Part shown: positions 1-9,400 of the stretch, piece by piece | How positions within the stretch are numbered: the first letter of the stretch is position 1 | Layout of the letters: every line of letters begins with the position of its first letter | Position numbers and translations under genes: made by a program | The notes under the pieces: model-generated | Database searches by the model: none | What the model was told of the DNA's origin: nothing | Seen by the model: only the letters and a program-made list of their open reading frames with translations | IMG/VR virus record: IMGVR_UViG_3300047557_001228 | Coordinates: 1 to 51,857 of that record | Length of the DNA: 51,857 nucleotides | DNA from: a virus | Direction: 5' to 3' (one strand)

Positions 1-324
1 AAGTCTCCTGATCTCAGCCCTGCTGATAAAGAGATGGCTCATCAACAATTGAAAGAGTTATATGAATTAGAGGTTCGTGACAGAGAGTCTGCACGTAACC
101 GTGAGGTAGAGGTGGCCAAGACCGGTAAGTTTGATTTTATGTTCAATCTTACGGGGTTCATTGGATTGGGAGTTTTTGTTTTCATTGTTTATGTCATTGT
201 CTATCTCGAAGTACCAAAAGAGAATAAGGAGTTATTTATACATCTGATAGGAATAGCAGAGGGTGTTGTGCTTTCAATCTTTGGATATTATTTCGGTAGT
301 GCAGTGAAGAAAAATGTTCAATAA
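1..324 (+). CDS. Holin-like membrane protein, 5'-truncated by window edge
   Basis: The frame is open from base 1, so the gene probably starts upstream; the first ATG inside the window is at 34. The visible 107 residues begin with a charged, helical, Glu/Arg-rich segment (ELEVRDRESARNREVEVAKT) followed by two hydrophobic spans, one ending in IVYVIVYLEV and one containing GVVLSIFGYYFG. The pattern of a charged ...RDRDSARxRE... linker before the last membrane helices is typical of three-helix phage/GTA-type holins, so a role in pore formation at lysis is likely. No endolysin is in the window; it may lie just outside. The stop overlaps the next start by one base (TAATG), so translation with the fibre gene is coupled. 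Function is inferred from motif style and membrane topology. Confidence 0.55.
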   Translation, partial: KSPDLSPADKEMAHQQLKELYELEVRDRESARNREVEVAKTGKFDFMFNLTGFIGLGVFVFIVYVIVYLEVPKENKELFIHLIGIAEGVVLSIFGYYFGSAVKKNVQ

Positions 325-3300
325 TGGCACGGATAAGTACATACCCCATAATAGTTACTCCTACGCTGAACGATCTATTGATTGGTACAGATGTAGAGAA
401 TCTTAATAATACAAAGAATTTTACCGTTGCTGAGCTTGGCAACTTGATTGGTGAGAGCTATGTGCCTTATGTTGGCGCTACGGGTAATGTAAATCTTGGT
501 GCATTTAGTATTGAAGCGGCAGCATTCATTGTCCCGGGCGGTCTTGCCTCACAATTTGTGAAGGCTGATGGCTCTTTAGACAGTACATCATACGTTCCTT
601 TTGCAAGAACACTTACAATTAACGGGACTACCTACGACCTTTCAGCGAATAGGACGTGGAGTTTGCCCACAATTGACACGTTAACCACTACAGGAACGGG
701 TGGAGCAGCGACTTATTCAGCAGGAACACTCAATATTCCTATCTATCAGTCTCAGGGAAACTACATAACACAGCTTTCGGGTGAGGCAACAGCCTCAGGA
801 CCGGGTAATGCAACTGTTACTCTTGACAATGCGGCTGTAATAGCGAAGGTTTTGAGTGGACTGAACATCACAGGTGGGTCAGTTGTCGCAACTGACAGCA
901 TTTTGACTGCGTTTGGCAAGGTGCAGAACCAAATCAACAGCCTTGTTGGTGGTGTTCAGTACCAAGGAACGTGGAATGCAGCTACCAATACTCCTTTTTT
1001 ACAGAGTTCTGTGGGTACAAAGGGCTACTACTACGTGGTAAGTGTACCGGGTAACACTGATTTGAATGGAGTTACTGATTGGAGACTTGGTGATTGGGCT
1101 ATTTTTGACGGTACTGCATGGAGTAAGGTTGACAATACTGATGCAGTTGTAAGCGTAAACGGATACACAGGTGCTGTTGTGCTTACTTACAGCGATGTGG
1201 GTGCGCCTCCGGCTACAAGAACCCTTACTATCAACGGAACAGGGTACGATCTCAGTACAGATAGGTCTTGGACAGTGGGTGATGTGCGTACAGATCAGTC
1301 TTATGCTGACCCTGTGTGGATTACTTCACTTGATTGGGGTAAAATCATAAACACCCCAACTACGTTGGGGGGATATGGAATCACTGATGCGGTTGAGGAT
1401 AGTACTACCCTTACAATCAATGGTACAGGGTACGATTTAAGTGCAAACCGTACATGGAACGTAGGTACGGTTACGAGTGTTGCAACGAGTGGGCCTCTTA
1501 CCGGTGGCACAATTACCACTTCAGGTACGATTGGCATCACACAAGCAGGGCCAACTTCAGATGGTTACCTCAGTGCTGCTGATTGGAACGAGTTTAATGA
1601 AAAGCTTAACGACCTTAGTGCTACTGCACCTATCACTTATTCAGCAGGTGTTATCGGTATTACACAATCCGGAGTCAGCTCAAATGGATATTTGAGCAGT
1701 ACCGATTGGAATACCTTTAATAACAAGCAAAATGCACTTACTAATCCTGTAACGGGAACAGGCACAGCATATACACTTCCAATGTGGAGTGGACTTACCA
1801 CTCTTATTGATAGTTCATTATCTTATGCTGCAAGTACATTTAGATTTGAGTATAATTCACCTACCGGTGGGGCTGTGACTTTTGTAAATATTGATGGTGT
1901 TGACTATGCCTATACCATTACGATGAACAACTTTGGGTCACCAAGGTCAACTGTTCATAATTATACTGATGGAGTAGTTGTTCAGAGTATTGGTGCTACA
2001 CAGGTTTCAAAAATATTCGCTAATGGCAACACCATTATTGGTGATGGTGTTAACGATACAGGATATAAGCTTACTATAGAGGGTGACCTTTATATTGAGA
2101 CTATAACAAATGCAGCCACTGACACAGATAAATTCTTAGTGTCTGATTCAGGGGTTATTAAGTATAGGACAGGTAGTGAGGTGCTTTCAGATATTGGAGC
2201 TGTTCCTACAACAAGGCAGCTTACAATTAACGGCACCTCCTACGACTTGTCCGCAGACAGATCATGGAGCGTGGGCACAGTCACTTCAGTAGATATGAGT
2301 GTGCCTGCAGGGTTTACTATATCAGGCAACCCTGTTACGGGTAGTGGTACGCTTGCTGTAGCGTTTGCTGCAGGATATTCACTTCCCACAAATGCTACTC
2401 AGGCTACTTGGACTACAGCATACAATGATTCTATTATTTCTGCGAGCGTAACAGGCACTACTACCAAAACGCTTACTCTTAATCAACAAGACGGTGGAAC
2501 AATACAAGTGTCATGGAGCGATTTTGATACTGCTCCTGTAACAAGTGTATTTGGAAGAACGGGTGATGTTATAGCTCAATCGGGAGATTATAGTACAACT
2601 CTTGTAACAGAGGGCACAAATCTTTATTATTTAGATTCAAGAGCAAGAGCTGCAATTAGCTCAACTGCTACAGGTCTTACATATACCACTCTTACAGGTG
2701 TACTTAGTTTAACAGCAGGATATTCGATACCAACAACAGCGAGTCAGCTTACTTGGGACACAGCCTATAACGATTCAATTGTATCTGCTGCAGTTACCGG
2801 TACGACTACAAAGACATTAACATTAAATCAGCAGGACGGTGGCACCGTTACTGCATCATGGACTGATTACGATACCGCCCCGGTGACAAGTGTGTTCGGA
2901 AGGACAGGGGCTGTAGTGGCTCAGTCGGGCGATTATTCAACGACCCTTGTTACCGAGGGCACTAATTTATATTTTACTGACAGCAGAGCTCGCTCTGCTA
3001 TCAGCCTTACTACTTTAGGTAGTAGTGGCCCTGCAACATATAGCAACCTTACAGGTGTGCTTAATATTCCTGACTATGGTTCTGTACTTACGGGATATGT
3101 TCCATATACAGGAGCAACACAAGACGTTGACCTTGGGTCGTATGGCCTTATTACTGACTTTGTTAGATATAATTTATCAAGCAGTAACATTCCTTCTGCC
3201 GCAGGAGTTATGTGGTGGGATAATATTGAGGGAACAATTAGACTTTCTCTAAAAGGAAACACTTATAATCTCCCAATTGGAGAGAGTGTTGTAGCGAGAG

Positions 3301-6300
3301 TACGCAATAGCACGGGAGGTAATTTATCAAGAACAGCTTATCAGGCCGTAAGGGTTGCAGGTGCGCAGGGACAAAGACTTGCTGTTGCCTTAGCTCAGGC
3401 TAATAATGACCCTAACAGTGCGTCTACTCTTGGATTGGTTTGCGAGGATATATCAACCAATCAGGAAGGATTTATTGTTAATATTGGTCAGATTGTAAAC
3501 GTAAATACTACAGGTAATCTTCAGGGAGAGACATGGCTTGATGGTGATGTTCTTTATCTTAGTCCAACTACACCGGGTGCAATCACAAATATTAAACCTG
3601 CTGCTCCTCAGCATACCGTAATAATTGGATATGTAGAGTATTCTCATGCAAATAATGGTAAGATATATGTTAAGGTGGATAACGGTTATGAGCTCGAGGA
3701 GCTCCATGATGTCGCCCCAACTCCTTATATAAACAATGGTGTTCTTTACCGTGACACTGCTACTAATCTTTGGAAGAGTGCAACCATTGCTACCCTTCTT
3801 GGATACACTCCGGCTAATCAGGCTATCACGCTTACCATCAATGGTACTACGTATGACCTGAGCGCAAATAGAACGTGGAACGTAGGAACAGTTACTTCAA
3901 TTACTGCAGGTTCAGGACTTGATGGTGGGACAATTACTACGTCAGGTACTATCAGCCACGCAGATACTTCATCTCAAACAAGTGTTGATAACGCAGGGGG
4001 AACTGTAATCCAAGACGTATCTCTTGATACATTTGGCCACGTTACGGGTCTTGCAAGCGTTGATCTCGACCTTAGATATGTACCTCTTACAAGGACATTA
4101 AACGGTCTTGCACTGTCTTCAAATCAGACATTTGCTACCGGAACTACAGGTACTGATTTCAATATTGTAAGTGCAGGTACTGTTCATACATTTAATATTC
4201 CTGATGCGTCAGCTTCAGCAAGAGGATTTGTGAACGCTACCACTCAAACAATAGGTGGTGCAAAAACATTTACAGCTTCTCCTACAGCTCCTTCATATTA
4301 TTTGACTAATATGGGTGCAGGTAGTGGTGCTTTGTATTATAATACTGCCGAGAGCAGACTTACTCTTGCGAACTATAATGTAGGTGGCAAGGTAATGATT
4401 GAGGTCAATGGTGGTAATTATACGATGTCATTAAATGCTGATTTAAGTATTCAGCTTATTGGATACACTACCAATGGTATTCTTAAAACTTCAGGTTCAA
4501 ACGGTACCTTAATAGTTGACACCACAGCTTATACGCCTCAGTCAAGAACACTTACCATTAACGGTACTGCTTATGACTTGAGTGCAGATAGAAGTTGGTC
4601 TGTTGGTACGGTAACCTCAGTTGGGCTTAGTGTTCCTACCGGATTCTCGATAGGTAGTAGTCCGGTAACAGGAAGCGGAACACTTGCATTGACTTTTGCT
4701 TCAGGATACAGTCTTCCAACAAATGCTGTTCAAGCTGAATGGGATGAGGCGTATGATAATCGAATTACATCTCTGACAACTACAGGTACTTCGGGTGCTG
4801 CTACGTTGGTATCCAACGTGCTGAACATTCCTCAGTACCAAGCTCAGGGTAACTATATTACTTCACTGACGGGTGAAGCCACAGCGAGTGGCCCGGGCGC
4901 AGCAAGTGTCACGCTCAGTAACTCTGCTGTCACAGGTAAAGTCCTTACAGGTCTTACTGTTACCGGCACGACAATTTCTGCTACTGATAGTATACTTACT
5001 GCGTTTGGCAAACTTCAGGGCCAAATCAATTCATTGATCGGTGGACTTCAGTATCAGGGAACTTGGAATGCCAATACCAATTCGCCTACAATTACTTCAG
5101 GGGTAGGCACAGAAGGCTATTTCTACATTGTAAGTGTAGCAGGTAATACGACCATTGATGGTGTTAGTGGATGGCAGGTAGGGGATTGGATTGTGTTTGA
5201 CGGAACTGCTTGGCAGAAAGTGGACAACACTGACTCTGTTACTTCTGTAAACGGATTTACAGGTGCGGTAACCCTTACTACAACCAACATTTCAGAAGGT
5301 ACAAACCTTTATTTTACAGATAGTAGAGCACGCTCTGCTATTAGCTTAACGACCACCGGATCAAGCGGAGCTGCTACTTACAGCAATTTAACAGGTGTTC
5401 TTAATGTACCTCAATATACGCTTGCAGGGCTTGGCGGTGTTCCAACAACTCGTAATATTACAATCAATGGATTGGCGCAAGACTTGAGCACAGATAGGTC
5501 TTGGTCTGTTGGTACAGTGACAAGCGTTGCGACTTCGGGCCCAATCACAGGAGGAACTATTACAAGTACAGGGACTATAGGAATTACGCAGTCAGGCACA
5601 TCTTCAGATGGATACTTGTCGAGCACAGATTGGAACACTTTCAATAATAAGCAGGCTACAATAACGCTGACTACTACAGGCAATAGCGGTTCTTCAACTT
5701 TTGTAAGCAACACGCTGAACATACCTAACTATACGTTGAGTGGGTTAGGCGGTGTTCCGGATACAAGAACGATAACTATAAACGGACTCAGCCAAGACCT
5801 CAGCGTTAACCGGACTTGGTCGGTAGGTACTGTTACTTCAATAACATTTAGCGGCCCGTTAACGGGCGGCACTATCACAGGCTCAGGTACAGTTGGAATC
5901 CTTCAGTCAAGTGGTTCACAGGACGGTTATTTAAGTTCTACGGATTGGACTACATTTAATAACAAGCAGAGCTCTATTTCAGTTACAGCTCCGATTACGC
6001 TTGTTGGAACGACAATTGCTATCACGCAATCAGGTGCAAGTTCAAATGGATATTTGAGTTCTACCGATTGGACAACTTTTAATAATAAGCAGAACGCTAT
6101 TACGTTGACTACTACGGGAACTTCAGGCGCTGCCACTTTAGTGGGAGCTACCTTAAACATTCCTCAGTATCAGAGCGTATTGACCAATCCTGTTACCGGT
6201 ACAGGTACGACAAATTATTTGTCGAAGTTTACCGGAGCAAGTGCGATTGGTGACAGTTTGCTTTATGATGACGGATCAGCAATAGGATTGGGTACAGCAA

Positions 6301-6488
6301 CTATTAATGCTGCAGCGCTATTCCAAATGGATAGTACTACAAGAGGGTTCTTGCCTCCACGTATGACACAGGCTCAGCGTCAGGCAATAGCAACTGTCCC
6401 TGAAGGGTTAATAGTTTATCAGACAAATGGAGTAATTGGTTTGTATATTTACGCTAACGGAACTTGGCGTTCACTCACAATGGTATAA
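324..6488 (+). CDS. Giant repeat-rich tail fibre/adhesin, 2054 aa
   Basis: Very long Gly/Thr/Ser-rich beta-structured protein with no catalytic motif, as expected for a receptor-binding fibre. The N-terminus (to about residue 45, LIGTDVENLNNTKNFTV) recurs in the 78-aa protein at 12466 and may be an attachment segment. The body is built of modules: about eight copies of T(L/I)(T)INGxxxDLS...W(S/N)VGTVTS, five copies of a GYLSSTDWNTFNNKQ-type block, a ~170-aa block present twice (about nt 676-1200 and 4770-5285) and a ~110-aa tandem block (about nt 2371-2695 and 2719-3040). A GTGTTNYLSKFTG module near the end is shared with the next fibre. The C-terminal GFLPPRM...GLIVYQT...W segment is a common fibre terminus. 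It starts at the ATG overlapping the upstream stop. The exact receptor is unknown. Confidence 0.85.
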   Translation: MARISTYPIIVTPTLNDLLIGTDVENLNNTKNFTVAELGNLIGESYVPYVGATGNVNLGAFSIEAAAFIVPGGLASQFVKADGSLDSTSYVPFARTLTINGTTYDLSANRTWSLPTIDTLTTTGTGGAATYSAGTLNIPIYQSQGNYITQLSGEATASGPGNATVTLDNAAVIAKVLSGLNITGGSVVATDSILTAFGKVQNQINSLVGGVQYQGTWNAATNTPFLQSSVGTKGYYYVVSVPGNTDLNGVTDWRLGDWAIFDGTAWSKVDNTDAVVSVNGYTGAVVLTYSDVGAPPATRTLTINGTGYDLSTDRSWTVGDVRTDQSYADPVWITSLDWGKIINTPTTLGGYGITDAVEDSTTLTINGTGYDLSANRTWNVGTVTSVATSGPLTGGTITTSGTIGITQAGPTSDGYLSAADWNEFNEKLNDLSATAPITYSAGVIGITQSGVSSNGYLSSTDWNTFNNKQNALTNPVTGTGTAYTLPMWSGLTTLIDSSLSYAASTFRFEYNSPTGGAVTFVNIDGVDYAYTITMNNFGSPRSTVHNYTDGVVVQSIGATQVSKIFANGNTIIGDGVNDTGYKLTIEGDLYIETITNAATDTDKFLVSDSGVIKYRTGSEVLSDIGAVPTTRQLTINGTSYDLSADRSWSVGTVTSVDMSVPAGFTISGNPVTGSGTLAVAFAAGYSLPTNATQATWTTAYNDSIISASVTGTTTKTLTLNQQDGGTIQVSWSDFDTAPVTSVFGRTGDVIAQSGDYSTTLVTEGTNLYYLDSRARAAISSTATGLTYTTLTGVLSLTAGYSIPTTASQLTWDTAYNDSIVSAAVTGTTTKTLTLNQQDGGTVTASWTDYDTAPVTSVFGRTGAVVAQSGDYSTTLVTEGTNLYFTDSRARSAISLTTLGSSGPATYSNLTGVLNIPDYGSVLTGYVPYTGATQDVDLGSYGLITDFVRYNLSSSNIPSAAGVMWWDNIEGTIRLSLKGNTYNLPIGESVVARVRNSTGGNLSRTAYQAVRVAGAQGQRLAVALAQANNDPNSASTLGLVCEDISTNQEGFIVNIGQIVNVNTTGNLQGETWLDGDVLYLSPTTPGAITNIKPAAPQHTVIIGYVEYSHANNGKIYVKVDNGYELEELHDVAPTPYINNGVLYRDTATNLWKSATIATLLGYTPANQAITLTINGTTYDLSANRTWNVGTVTSITAGSGLDGGTITTSGTISHADTSSQTSVDNAGGTVIQDVSLDTFGHVTGLASVDLDLRYVPLTRTLNGLALSSNQTFATGTTGTDFNIVSAGTVHTFNIPDASASARGFVNATTQTIGGAKTFTASPTAPSYYLTNMGAGSGALYYNTAESRLTLANYNVGGKVMIEVNGGNYTMSLNADLSIQLIGYTTNGILKTSGSNGTLIVDTTAYTPQSRTLTINGTAYDLSADRSWSVGTVTSVGLSVPTGFSIGSSPVTGSGTLALTFASGYSLPTNAVQAEWDEAYDNRITSLTTTGTSGAATLVSNVLNIPQYQAQGNYITSLTGEATASGPGAASVTLSNSAVTGKVLTGLTVTGTTISATDSILTAFGKLQGQINSLIGGLQYQGTWNANTNSPTITSGVGTEGYFYIVSVAGNTTIDGVSGWQVGDWIVFDGTAWQKVDNTDSVTSVNGFTGAVTLTTTNISEGTNLYFTDSRARSAISLTTTGSSGAATYSNLTGVLNVPQYTLAGLGGVPTTRNITINGLAQDLSTDRSWSVGTVTSVATSGPITGGTITSTGTIGITQSGTSSDGYLSSTDWNTFNNKQATITLTTTGNSGSSTFVSNTLNIPNYTLSGLGGVPDTRTITINGLSQDLSVNRTWSVGTVTSITFSGPLTGGTITGSGTVGILQSSGSQDGYLSSTDWTTFNNKQSSISVTAPITLVGTTIAITQSGASSNGYLSSTDWTTFNNKQNAITLTTTGTSGAATLVGATLNIPQYQSVLTNPVTGTGTTNYLSKFTGASAIGDSLLYDDGSAIGLGTATINAAALFQMDSTTRGFLPPRMTQAQRQAIATVPEGLIVYQTNGVIGLYIYANGTWRSLTMV
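676..1200 (+). repeat. Fibre long module, copy 1 (copy 2 at about 4770-5285)
   Basis: About 170 aa with the order LTTTGT, GNYITxLxGEATASGPG, a DSILTAFGK segment, GxxQYQGTWNA, a GDWxxFDGTAWxKVDNTD segment and SVNGxTGAV. The second copy at about nt 4770-5285 has the same order and close protein identity, but the DNA differs at most synonymous positions. Boundaries are approximate and read from the translation. Confidence 0.75.
2371..3040 (+). repeat. Tandem protein module in the fibre (two ~110-aa units)
   Basis: Two adjacent units each read GYS(L/I)P..., a TxAYNDSI(I/V)SA segment, TGTTTKTLTLNQQDGGT, DTAPVTSVFGRTG, QSGDYSTTLVTEGTNLY and DSRAR. The protein is nearly identical between units while codons differ (for example the DNA for LVTEGTNLY). 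A third partial unit (TNLYFTDSRARSAISL) lies at about 5300. Boundaries are approximate. Confidence 0.75.
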
Positions 6489-6491
6489 GAT

Positions 6492-9400
6492 ATGGCAAAT
6501 TTAGCTACGATAAGTAACAACATATTAGCAGATAGTGGTATTGACGACATAAACGTGGTTGTAGGTACGGGAACGACAAACTACTTGCCTAAGTTTACGG
6601 GGAGTACAACGATAGGCAATAGTAGTATTCAAGATGGTGGTTCTTCTGTAACATATACTTTTTCTACTAACCCTGTTTTTAATGTTACTGACGGAACAAA
6701 TACTACAAGATTAGGTGTCGCTACTACCGCAGGTGCTTATGTTAATATAGCAAAAGCAAACGATGGTTTCATTCGTGTTAAAAATGGATTAGCAATCGGA
6801 ACATCAGATGGTTATTATGGAACGTATTTTGATGTAAACGGCAACCTCGGATTGGGTGTTACACCGAGTGCGTGGGTAGATTATAAAGGATTTCAAATTG
6901 GAAATCAAGGTTCTATTGGAGCAACAAGTACAGTAATAAATCTTTCTCAAAACGTTTATTATGGTGCGAGTGGTAATTCCTATATTGAAAATGGTAAAGC
7001 CGCTATGTACCAAATGAACGATGGAGTTCACGGGTGGCGTATAGCAGGAACAGGTACGGCAGGTAATGCCATATCCTTTACTCAGGCTATGACTTTAAAG
7101 GCAACTTCTCAGTTGCAATTAAATCAATACGGATCAGGGACTTTTACAGGAACACGTGCATACGATTTAGCAATAGACGCTTCAGGTAATATTATTGAAG
7201 TTGCAGTTGGTGCAGGTACTGTAACAGGTACGGGCACTACTAACTACTTGCCTAAATGGACAAGTGCAAGTGCAATAGGCGACTCTCAAATAGTTGACAA
7301 TGGAACAAATGTAGGAATCGGAACAAATACTCCGAGGGCAAGACTTTATGTGTATGGAGGTGATATAGCGGCATATAAAAATACAGGTATTAATCCCGGT
7401 GCACAATTATATTTAGGAGATTTGAATTTTGAAAATGCAGGATATTGGAACTCAGCACCCGGACTTGGAGCTGTTTATTCTACAAATGGGACATCGGTTG
7501 CAGGAGATTTAGCATTTTATATTTATGGAAGCCTATCAAACTCTCGTTCAGAAGTAATGAGAATGGTTAGAGTGGGAAGTGACAATCGTGTTGCAATAGG
7601 AACCTCTACAGCTTATGCTAACTTACAAGTTTTAGGCACTATAAAAGTAGCAACAGGAAACGCTCAGGGGATTCTTGGACTTGGAGAAGGAAATGGTACA
7701 ACTGTAAATGTTGGTATTTGGAGAGGTGCTGCCAATGCACCTACTACCGATGGAAATTATCTAAATCTTGGGGGTTATGATGGAATAGTATTTGCTACAG
7801 GTGCTGATGTTATCGGTTCTCAATCACAAAGAATGAGATTAACAGCAGATGGTACTCTTCTCATAAATCAAACTTCTACTTTAGGTAACCCTGTTGGAGC
7901 TATTGAAGTGACAGGTCTTGGAAATAGTGACCCGACTACACAAACAGCAGTTTCGCTATTTGCTAATCACGGTAACAATGCAAATTGGGTTGGTTATTTT
8001 TCATTCTACAAATCAAGGGGTACAACACAGGGTTCAGTAACAGCGGTTGCAGATGGTGATTATTTAGGAATGGTGAGATGGAACGGAGCTGACGGAACAT
8101 CTCAAGTACGTGCCGCTGAAATATTTGCTGTCGTAGATGGAGCTGTTGGAACAGGTGATATGCCAACAAGATTAGTGTTTGCTACTACTCCTGATGGGAC
8201 TTCAAGTCCTACAGAGAAAATGCGAATAACTAATGGAGGTAGTATTTTAATATTAAAAAATAAAAACATTGGTATAAATACGGCTGACGGGTCTGATGAT
8301 GGCTATTTAGAAATAGCAGGAGCGAGTAGCGGTGGTTCGGCAAGAGCAGCTCATATATATTTGTCCGGAAATGAAAGAACTGTTGATGGAGGTAACTTAG
8401 TTTTAGCAGCAGGTGATAACACTGCAGGCACAGGACTTCCGGGTGCAATAGTATTTAGAACAGGTGCGAGCAACAATCGTGCAATGATTACCAATGATGG
8501 ACAGTTCAACATTAATAATACTACAAACACGACATATCGACTTTATGTAGCCGGTACTTCATATTTTACAGATGCAATGGTTGTAAATTCAACATTTGCA
8601 TCAGGTAAAGCAACCATTAATAGTGTTTATGTAGGAGGTACAGGTAGTGGGGCTTGGTCATCTTATCTCGATTCTGTAGTTGGGCAAAACAATTTACACA
8701 TTGGAACAACAAGTGCATCAGGAGCCTTGTATATAAACTATGCAGTTGCAGCTCCAACATATATGCAAGCTCAAGGTGGGAATGTGGGGATTGGCTTAGC
8801 TGCTGCTGACAACCTGCTTCATATAGAAAGAAGCATTGCAGGAACAGGTCTTGGAGATGGAATCCTCTTTAAGATGAAGAACGCTTCTACTACTGCCGAT
8901 ACAAGGTCTGCAATATCTTTTGGTAACATTAGTGGGGTTGGTAGTGCATTAGCAATGCAGTCGGCTATTCTAAAGAATGGCACAACAGGTGAATACGATA
9001 TGACGTGGGATTTGTATGGTGGTGCTGCAGGATGGCAGGAAGGAATACTATATCTTGATTCAAATCCGGGTCGTATAGGAATTGGTACTCAATCACCGGG
9101 GATTAATTCTTTTAGAGTTCAACTGAGTTTGGGTAGTGGACCGTCAAGTAGTCCAAGTTTTGCTTTATATAATACAGCAACGAGTCCAACCGCTTCGGCA
9201 TCTAATGTTATTGCAATGGGATTTGGAAGTGGAACATCAAATTATGTACTTACAAATACTGTTTTAGGTGCTCTTGTATGTTATGGGCAAGCAAATGATG
9301 CTGATTATGGAGCTACTTCTATACAATCTCTTGTAACAACAGGCGGTAATGTAGGAAGGTCAAGTCACGTGGTTGATATGCTTTTTAACACAAAACCAAG

